A stretch of DNA of 64,000 bases from Oncomelania hupensis (lineage: Eukaryota > Mollusca > Gastropoda > Littorinimorpha > Pomatiopsidae), in NCBI GenBank assembly GCA_036898135.1, contig CM072522.1, forward strand, positions 14,067,899 through 14,131,898, written 5' to 3'. Position numbers and translations under genes: made by a program. How positions within the stretch are numbered: position 1 is the stretch's first letter; the number at the start of each line of letters is the position of its first letter. The notes beneath the pieces are model-generated. The model ran no database searches, was not told the origin of the DNA, and was given only the letters and a program-made list of their open reading frames with translations. This document shows positions 55,795 through 64,000 of the stretch, one piece after another.

Positions 55795-58700
55795 CAATTC
55801 TTCCAATCCTGAATATCACCCCTGTACTGTACTGCTTAAATCGATTTCCATCCGTTCTTTTGATTACCCCACTTCTTATTGTCTAGTTAATAGTTCACGA
55901 GTTGCTTCGTGGCACTAGTCAACAACCTGATTGCCGCAATTTGACAAATCATCATGTCTAAATAATAATAATAATACCGGATGCTAATACGCGCTTTACT
56001 TCGAATGATTTCAAACTCTTTCGAAGATCTATAAACATAAATTCAAAGTCAATCAAAACTGACCATCGCTCTTGGCTCTAAATGTGGAATTTGAAGTTGT
56101 ATACCCTTTCCATATTATTTTAATTGAACTTTCATTACTATTACTGTTATTATTACCCTGTTTTATAGTAAGGGTATACAAACTTTTATTGCCTGCTATG
56201 GTTTACCTATGAAAATTAAGATTTTATCTCTTGTAAGTTTTTGCTTTCAACTGCCTAATAGTTAACACATCTAATGTGGTCTAAAGTACTGTATAAATGA
56301 AATCGATATTATTATTATTTATTATTATTATTATTATTATCTGCACACACAGGGGGTACTATTAGATTTGCCATTGGGTTTATTATTCAAGCTGAGGAGC
56401 TCCAACTCACTGTAACTTCTGGTTTTTGCCAGGGTTGTCGTGCGCCTTTGTGTAGGTAAAATGTAACTTTAAAACCAGTAACATCAAGTGCCTCTGGCGA
56501 TTAAAAAAACTCAAACAATTAAACACCATGCACTATTTTCAGAAACAGAAACTTATGCACATATTTCCAGGATAGAGAGAGAACAAAAAAGATAAACTTA
56601 TTCACAATGGAGGAGAAAAAAAAAAGAAGAAAAGTTGTAATGACGATGGTGATAATATCAACACAAGGAGCAGGAATGGGACTAGCTCACGTCTGGCAAG
56701 AATAAAAAGCAACAAAACAATTTAAAAAACAAATGCACTTACTGGTATACAGGAGTCGCCGAATGATCTGAATGCGTTTCAGAGAGAGAGAGAGAGAGAG
56801 AGAGCACAATGTGTGTGCAAGTGATGACATATCAGTGTGTGTGCAGAGTTGGTGAGTTTGTCTGGCTTATAAGACACACACACACACTGCAATATCAGAA
56901 AGAGATTGACATTAAGAGAGAGACAGAGAGAGAGAGAGATCGCGTTAGTGCCTCCGTGTGCATGTTCATTTAGAAATGTTACTCATGTGTGTTCATGTGC
57001 TATTGTGACACAGGGTGTGTACTTGGTGTCTACAAACATGCAACAAGTTAGTTTGTCACACTAAAATCACAGAATATCTGAATGACGGTGAAAGAAATGC
57101 GTACTCGTGTATGCTACTTCGTGGAAGAAAGAGTGTACGTTATTTTGAAAAGAGCGAATAAGGGGGGGGGGGGGGGGGGGGGGAAAGGAGAGGCCATACA
57201 TTGTACCAAAAGAGTTGTTTGGATTTGCTGTGTGTGTGTGTGCTTGCTTGTTTGTTCTTTTCAGGTTGCCAAAATTTTCTCTTTTTTTTAGGGGTGGGGG
57301 TGGGTGGGTGGCCCGCACATGTATCTTCTGTGCATGCATTTAAGTTTCTATCAGTAAGGCTTGCTGCCTGTGCATGTATGAAAGTGTGTGTGCGTTAATT
57401 CTCAGTAAGCCTACTGCATTTGCGGTACAATGGTGTGGTGGTGAATGTCCAGTGCGACAAGTAGAAGTACGCGGCTGAATAAATAAATACCAAAACATTT
57501 GTACTAAAATAGTTGGTTTGGATTGGATTTGATTCCTTGTTTATCGGGTTTCGTGAACCCTTAGAGGTCATATTTGGACCATAATTACAAATAGTTGGGT
57601 TAAAACTGAAAAGAGTTTCGCAAACTCGATGAATCCAATGTTGCACTCTTGAGCAGACTTCGAGTGTGTGGTACTGCACTTTGCGAGTGTGTCCTATAAC
57701 CCTAACAAGTACTTTACTTTCAGTGTATTTTTATTTGATGGTTTTGTTTAGTCCTTTTATAGTTTATTGTTATTTTTCGATTCTAGTGGCACTCTCTCAC
57801 ATCTAGGCTCAAATTGGGTGTGTAGGTCTCTGTTCTCCCAAGATGTCAACGAATGGACTTAGCAGTGCCTGATGTCCCATGTTCAAAAACGGTCATTGTG
57901 AACTTTCAGCTTGTTTTGTAGAGTTTGATGATCACCTTGGCAGCAAAGATACAAAGTACTCTACTGCTTGCGAAGACCGGCAACTGTGAAATGAAGTTTG
58001 GATAAAGTGAGATAGCAGGGTGTGTGTGTGTGTGTGTGTGTGTGTGAGGGACGGTTGATAAGGAAGGGTATGTCCACATGTGTGTGTGTGTGTGTGTGTG
58101 TGGGTGTGTTTGTGTGTGCGCTTGTCAGTGCAAAGAGATTGTGCGTGTGCGCTTACGACAGTGAAAATTATAAATACAGTGACTGGATGATCTCTTTGGT
58201 CCGGTACAAAGCTCATGCCATGATTTTAGAGGGGGAAGAAAAGGGCTTTCAATTGAAAACTAATCAAAGTAATTTTCTTTTAACAAAAATAGTAAAATTG
58301 ACATAAAATAAATCTTTTTTTTCAAATTGCAAAAGCTTAATAACTGACCAAGATTACAAGGTCATCATTCTATGGACACGTGTATTCTTGCAGACCTACA
58401 TACAGGGCTTTCACGTCAAAAACAAATAAAATTAAATAGAGACAGGCTTGGTAGTTGAAAAACAAACAAAAGAGGAGGCAAGTTCAAAGTTCACATACCA
58501 TATTTAGATAAGGAGCGTTTCCCCTCCCCCCCCCCCCCCCCAAAAAAAAAAATAGCACATCACATCACTGACTTGCACGTGCTACAAAAACGTTATGTTC
58601 CCCCCCCCCCCATTCCTCCCCCCCTGCCAAAAAAAATTTAACAAATTTAAAATAGCACATTACAATCACACATGCTACTCGACAGTATAACGTACGTACA

Positions 58701-59268
58701 AAAACATCGCACTAGTGCCAATTTACTTCAAGTGCTCCCACACAATTAAAAAAAAAGAAGGATATATAATAACAAAGCATAAAGATATTATTATTATTAT
58801 TATTATTATGTTTTCCATGATAAAATTCATATTGCCACACAATAAAAATCAGTCCGTGCCCACACAGACTACATGGGAATTTTGCCAGCGCACTTTCCAA
58901 GTAAGAAAGACTTGCACTCAAGTCCCTGTCGCGCGCAAGTAACATGGTATACAGTAGTAGTTGTACATTGTACATCAAAAGCACAGCACAGTCTCTCGCG
59001 CCCACAGCAAACGTACCGTGTCCAAACAAGACAAGAAAAAGAAAGATGATCAAAAAAGCTATTAGTCAACATCTTTTGTGTGTGTTGTGTTTTGCATACG
59101 CAATCCATATTCGCCTACTGAAGAAAAAAAGTACGTTTTCACAGTACAGAACAACGCGTCTGGTCAAAGTCAAATAAATACTCGAGGAAACAGACATGAA
59201 AATCAAAAGCTACACACGCAAAATTGTATATACTCCATTGAAAAAGTTATTATAAACATCCAAATTTC

Positions 59269-59506
59269 GTATGCAGGCATACTCCAAAGACAGTATGCAG
59301 GCATACTCCAAAGACGGTATGCAGGCATACTCCAAAGACGGTATGCAGGCATACTCCAAAGACGGTATGCAGACATACTCCAAAAGGTGGTACGCAGGCA
59401 TACCCCAAAGATGGTACGCAAACATACCCCAAAGATGGTACGCAAACATACTCCAAAGATGGCATGCAGTCATACACGATCCAGAGACAGTATGCAGGCA
59501 TACCTA
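59269..59506. repeat. 24-bp minisatellite TATGCAGGCATACTCCAAAGACGG
   Basis: About nine units of TATGCAGGCATA + CTCCAAAGACGG; each unit contains the imperfect palindrome TATGCagGCATA. Confidence 0.88.
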
Positions 59507-59546
59507 CATCAGGAAAAAAAAAAAGTTTGACAAACGTACTGCACAC

Positions 59547-59550
59547 AGAA

Positions 59551-59612
<62 letters not shown>
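59547..59612. repeat. (GA)n microsatellite
   Basis: About 30 GA units with one early interruption. Confidence 0.95.
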
Positions 59613-59615
<3 letters not shown>

Positions 59616-59678
59616 ATACTTCATATTTAAAAATAAGAATACAAACATACTCTCAATAGGAATCAATCTGTTTTCTGG

Positions 59679-59792
59679 TTAATCAATAAACAAGATGTGT
59701 ATATCATCATCAATATTACTTTCCATTCCCTCTCCTAAAGCCACGGCTTCATCAGACGTAGCGTCATACTCATGATCAGGTACAAAGTCCAT
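59679..59792 (-). CDS. Small acidic ORF, 37 aa
   Basis: ATG in context aaaaATGG, reading MDFVPDHEYDATSDEAVAL to DDDIHILFID, then TAA. About one third of the residues are Asp or Glu, unusual for the surrounding A/T-rich sequence. No family recognised; could be chance. Confidence 0.2.
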   Translation of the reverse strand: MDFVPDHEYDATSDEAVALGEGMESNIDDDIHILFID

Positions 59793-60035
59793 TTTTCAAT
59801 CAAAAACGAGGCGAGAAAAATCAAACACAAACTACCAAACAACCAAGTTTGCAACATGATTCTGTTCACAATTTGAATACAGGCTAAAATTAGTCACAAG
59901 ATTCCACTCAACAAAAGGGGGTCAAAGATGATGGCTGGTGAGATGAAACCAGTGAAATAGACAGAGACAGAGAGAACTATATGGGAAGGAGAAAAAGAAG
60001 TATGGTCATGGATTCAGAACAAAACAAAACATGTA

Positions 60036-60066
<31 letters not shown>

Positions 60067-61755
60067 TAATAGGACGCACCTGAAACAGTCATACGCACAT
60101 ACAACATTACATGGCCGACTTTAAAAAGTCTGCCAGTCCATCACGGACAGTTACTAAAGTCCACTTCAAAACAAATTGATGGACCAGCTGGGGGGTTGGG
60201 GTGGGGGAGTCCGTCAAGCAACAATATGTCACAACAGTGGACTGCCCTAAAAGTCCACCAGTTCCCCATACAATGGGCCAACGCGGCTGACTGCCAGAAG
60301 TGTCCACTGTAGCGCATGAAAAAATGTCACGCCACATGACGGGACTCCCAAAAGATTCACCACACTGCCAAGAGGGGATCAACATGCACGTGCATAATAC
60401 CAACTACTCAACCCCACATCGCGTGCAAGCTACCTCTCTCAAACAACTGTTCCTCTCTCTCCTTTTTTAAATTTTCAACATCATGCGCGTACCTATGTAT
60501 CTATCAATATATATAATGCTTTCCAACTGATTTGTTACAATAAACGGAAAGAAGTTATGCTGATTTGACCTAAAGCTGAACTGAACCAAGGGCTTTCATA
60601 GATCAAAAACACACCAACACACACGAAGTTATTTTCTGGACCATTCTTTCATCGCTCTCATATTCACATTCACTGTGCTGCTCCAAAATTTGAAACAATT
60701 TGCTGGCTGTTCTGTTCATCACAGCATGAAGAAAGAAATAAAAGCAATAAATACAATTAATATACACATAAATTAATATACAAAATAAATAAAATAATGT
60801 ACAGTTAAATAACTCTGAGAAAACACACGCACCCAGGCACAGGCAGGCAGGCATCCACTTTGAAAACAAAATGCTAAGTTAAAGAGTCGATTGCACTGTT
60901 ATTATGTAGAGAGAAAAATCATGATTTCATTTTGTTAGTTGTTTCTATGCTAATTGATTTCATTGGAGTCTACAAATAGATCACATGATTGAAATGGTTG
61001 AAAGCAGGTGTGAGGGGAAAGGGGAAGACGATCAATATATGGGAGGTGGAGGGGGGAATTAGAGGTGGGCAAAGGGGTATACAGCGTTCAGAAAAAAACA
61101 ACCAAAGAAAAGACGAAGAAGAGGCAAGCTTGCAAACACCGCTGGGAACAGTTATCACCTGCATACATCGTACACAACCTTACTACACACAGATGTGCCC
61201 ACCAAAACCACATCACCGCGGCAATTCACTTTCTATGTCAGCAAACAAACTGTGGCAGCTTGCATGGCCAGTCCGCAGTGACTGCCAGCGTGTTCAGTTG
61301 GCTCATGCATTGTCCACATTCTAGGTTCCATCCACCGTCACTCCTGAGGTGTGCGTGTGCAGATGCATGTTGAGCTCCCCTTCAAATTTGTTTTTGCTGT
61401 TTTTGTTTACTTTACCCCAGAAAAAAACGCACACACACACCACCAAAAAAAATTATTGAATGACCTAGCGAGAGGATCGCATCGCCAATAATTGAAACTA
61501 CTCCCAAATTCTTCCATGTCCAATGCCTATGTTGGAAAAGGAAAAAAAAAAGTTTGGGTGAGTTGATTTCTGACAGACTAATCACACACAACAACCTTTG
61601 AAACGTACAGAAAAAAAAAAAAATAAAATAAATAAAAACTGGGATTCGCAAGCCTAACTTCTTTCTGATTCTCTTTCTTGAACACCAGTTTTCACAGGGT
61701 CCAGCTGTAGTAGCTACCATTCCTCAAAAAGACAAAAAGAGTGAGGATTTCTCAG

Positions 61756-61791
61756 TCAAGCGGCGTTCTCTCCGTCAACAGCAGGAGCCAT
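61756..61791 (-). CDS. Candidate terminal coding exon, MAPAVDGENAA-stop
   Basis: A pyrimidine-rich minus-strand tract ends 'ggtggtgtcctag' at 61792 and is followed by 11 codons and TGA. This looks like a short last exon of a gene whose other exons lie to the right of the window. The phase is unproven and the family unrecognised. Confidence 0.25.
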   Translation of the reverse strand: MAPAVDGENAA

Positions 61792-62454
61792 CTAGGACAC
61801 CACCAACAATAAAAAGCAGAACGAAGCAAACCCTACTCCACTACAGTACAAAATAGCAATACAAGGTCACAACAATATTGCCGCCCGTACACACTCAGGT
61901 TACAGCCCGGCTATGGCCACACACTTTCTCCATCCCACCCCCATACCCCCCTCCCCTACCCAAAAAAAAAAAAAAAATCAACTTTAATATGTCAACAACA
62001 TTCAAGTCAATTTGACAGGCTTTTTACATACTCCAGAAAAAATGTAATCGATATCATTGTTAACGCATTTGGCAAACATTTGCACATCAAAAAGAAAAGA
62101 AAAAAAGTGGACATGTAATGTTTATGAATATAAAATCAGTCTATCAAATGACATTATTATTGTTATTCAATTTGTGTTTGTTTCAACATACATGACAAAA
62201 AAAAGATGTTGTTAGTAGCTTAGTTGTACATTACAAGTATGCAAGATTAATGAGATAGCACAAAAGGAACACACCGACAATTAATCAATCAGTCAGGGCG
62301 TCCAAACAAACAATCCACACAAGGTGTGACACAAAAAAAAAAACAGTGGTGGTCACCACAACACTTGGACGAAAGGTTCAGTGTTAAAACAGTTCGCTAA
62401 AGTGCTGACCCACACTGCACACATTGTAGGAGGCAGATCAGCCAATCAAAGCCA

Positions 62455-62775
62455 CCATCTGCACAAAGGTTGACTTATGTTCAGCCATCGCCATCAATTG
62501 ATCACCCCCCAAAACTGCACAAAACGTTTCAAAAGTTCAGCCACAGCCACAAGCTGCTGGATCTAAAAGCGGCACAACGTTGGATTATGTTTAATCCATA
62601 AACCATCAACCGCTGATCGAAAAACTGCACAAAGTTTGACTATGTTCAAGCCCCGAAAGCCAAGAACTGCTGACCAAAAAAACTACACAAAACGTTTGCC
62701 CATGTTCAGCCCTCCCCCCCCCCACCCCCCTCCAAAAGCCAAAAATTGCGGGACTGAAAACTGCACACGCAAGTT
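62455..62775. repeat. Degenerate ~60-bp tandem repeat
   Basis: Five diverged units with 'actgcacaaa', 'gtttgactatgttcag' and 'caactgctgatc'-like segments. Confidence 0.55.
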
Positions 62776-63958
62776 TTCTTGTTAAATACGTGCAACGCTA
62801 GTCTCTATACACTTGCATTCGCACACTGCAATACGTTGTTGGCTCACATGGGTCTTATTCCACACTCTGTTCTACCTTGCCTGGCTGCTTCTGCTGGTAC
62901 AATAAAGCTGGTATGATCATGCTGGGAGTGACTGTTGGGTCCTGTCACTCACACAAACCTTGTACCATACCAACTCTCCCTCTCCCCGCTTTCTCATGCT
63001 TGTTAACACTCCAGTTTCCCAGCTCAAGAGCTGCGAGTTTCCTGAAGACTAACCAATGAGATAGACCTAGATTAGCAAGCTTTCAACCTCGTTACAGAAA
63101 GGTATTTGTTAACATGAAAACCATACTTTAAAAGCAAAACAAAAAATGTTCATGTGCTATCATTCTTCTTCCTTTCGCTGAAATTATTTCCGATGGTCAG
63201 GTGCAAGCACAAAAGACATGCATCATGTTCAAACATCTGTCATGTTTCAATTATTATTGTATTTATTTTATCACTGCTCAATTATTATTTTTGTTCTTCT
63301 TATTATTATAACCTTTGTGGTCGCTATTAATAGTAACACTAAACAAGAAACAGATGGCATACGTGATCTCTACGTCATTTGTGCTTTGAGCTTTTTTCCT
63401 TTTTTCTTCATCTTTATTTTATTTTATTTTATTAAAAATATATAGAATTGGTTGGCAGGCTGTTCTTGGGGATGGGTGGAGGATTGTTGGAGAGTGACCT
63501 TGCCGTTGTATTGTTTACTTTTGGTGTCTGAGGGTCAAATACGCCGAGCAGTCAGAGAATCAAGTCAATAAATAAGAAGCGTAAGTGTACAATTTGATGA
63601 CAATGAACAGCGTACGTCTACAGCAAACACACACTGCGCGCGTAAGGTGTAGTATTCTACACCTGTTGTCAACATCACCGCTGCCTTTCCCTCCCAAACA
63701 ATAGCTGGGCCCCAAAACGTCGTTATGACATCAGGTTGGTTACTGACGCGGACGTAGTCACAATGCAAACATTTATGAACATACCTCTGATGGCTGCTAT
63801 ATACAAACAAAAGTGTTAATCACTTTATTATTATTTTTTTTAAACAAACCAACCAAACACAAAATTATCGTACATACTTGCATTAAAAAATCATACACAC
63901 TTAGGTATATATATATTAAACACAAAATTATATAGAGAGAAATAAACAGAAATAAATA

Positions 63959-63992
<34 letters not shown>

Positions 63993-64000
63993 CAATCATA

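Larger units (their letters stand above)
54850..64000. other. Repeat-element-poor, simple-sequence-rich stretch
   Basis: None of the SINE, LINE or R families seen elsewhere was recognised here. Mostly A/T-rich text with (GA)n, (GT)n, poly(G/C) and the 24-bp and 60-bp minisatellites. Candidate minus-strand terminal exon at 61756-61791 and small ORF at 59679-59792. It could be a long 3' UTR or intron of a gene continuing to the right. Confidence 0.4.

Noticed and set aside
60107..60403. 98-aa minus-strand frame with Trp/Cys content
   Set aside because: No splice sites, domain or codon-bias support; it arises from locally repeated 'agtccac' text.

Overview
The window reads as nuclear DNA of a lophotrochozoan animal, most likely a gastropod mollusc. 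This rests on intron-containing animal genes, very dense SINE and DNA-transposon content, many long microsatellites and several tRNA- or 5S-headed SINE families. The species cannot be named from the sequence. There is no bacterial, plasmid or phage gene organisation.

Three host genes can be read with confidence. (1) A six-exon mitochondrial carrier of the SLC25A44 type lies on the minus strand (coding exons between 17419 and 5997, 326 aa). All splice junctions keep frame; one intron is GC-AG. (2) HYPK, the NatA-associated chaperone-like protein, lies on the plus strand in three exons (35942-38313, 120 aa). (3) A large minus-strand exon (50218-47700) encodes an 833-aa low-complexity nuclear-type protein ending in one C2H2 zinc finger; I do not recognise an ortholog. 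HYPK and the zinc-finger gene converge on a SINE-packed interval. Several further splice-bounded candidates (30627-30725, 61756-61791) and a small acidic ORF (59679-59792) are given at low confidence.

Mobile DNA dominates the rest. A full-length RTE-like LINE with an intact 1090-aa endonuclease/reverse transcriptase ORF and a 10-bp target-site duplication occupies 21454-24806, with four 5'-truncated relatives sharing its (GGATA)n tail. A damaged CR1-like LINE fragment sits in HYPK intron 1. DNA transposons with readable ends are a pogo/Tigger-type element (14543-15140), two CAGGG-ended elements with 6-bp duplications (11461-12527, 40139-40600) and a 505-bp MITE (34262-34766). SINE families, labelled by me, are: SINE-A (about 11 copies, seven of them in the same orientation within 41.2-46.5 kb), SINE-B, SINE-C, SINE-D, SINE-G, and a 5S-rRNA-derived SINE (three copies). 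A roughly 1-kb repeat, R (four copies), is loaded with TGACCTTGACCTT motifs, the reverse complement of nuclear-receptor half-sites.

Layout: 0-0.4 kb minisatellite; 0.4-6 kb non-coding with SINE-B and SINE-A; 6-17.5 kb SLC25A44 with repeat-filled introns; 17.5-28 kb LINE and old repeats; 28.4-29.6 kb a two-unit-type minisatellite; 30-35.9 kb 5S-SINEs, repeat R, LINE fragment, MITE; 35.9-38.9 kb HYPK; 39-46.5 kb hAT-like MITE and SINE-A cluster; 46.5-52.1 kb zinc-finger gene; 53.1-54.8 kb repeat R plus a minisatellite; 54.9-64 kb a stretch without recognisable SINEs or LINEs, mostly simple sequence, possibly a long 3' UTR of a minus-strand gene.
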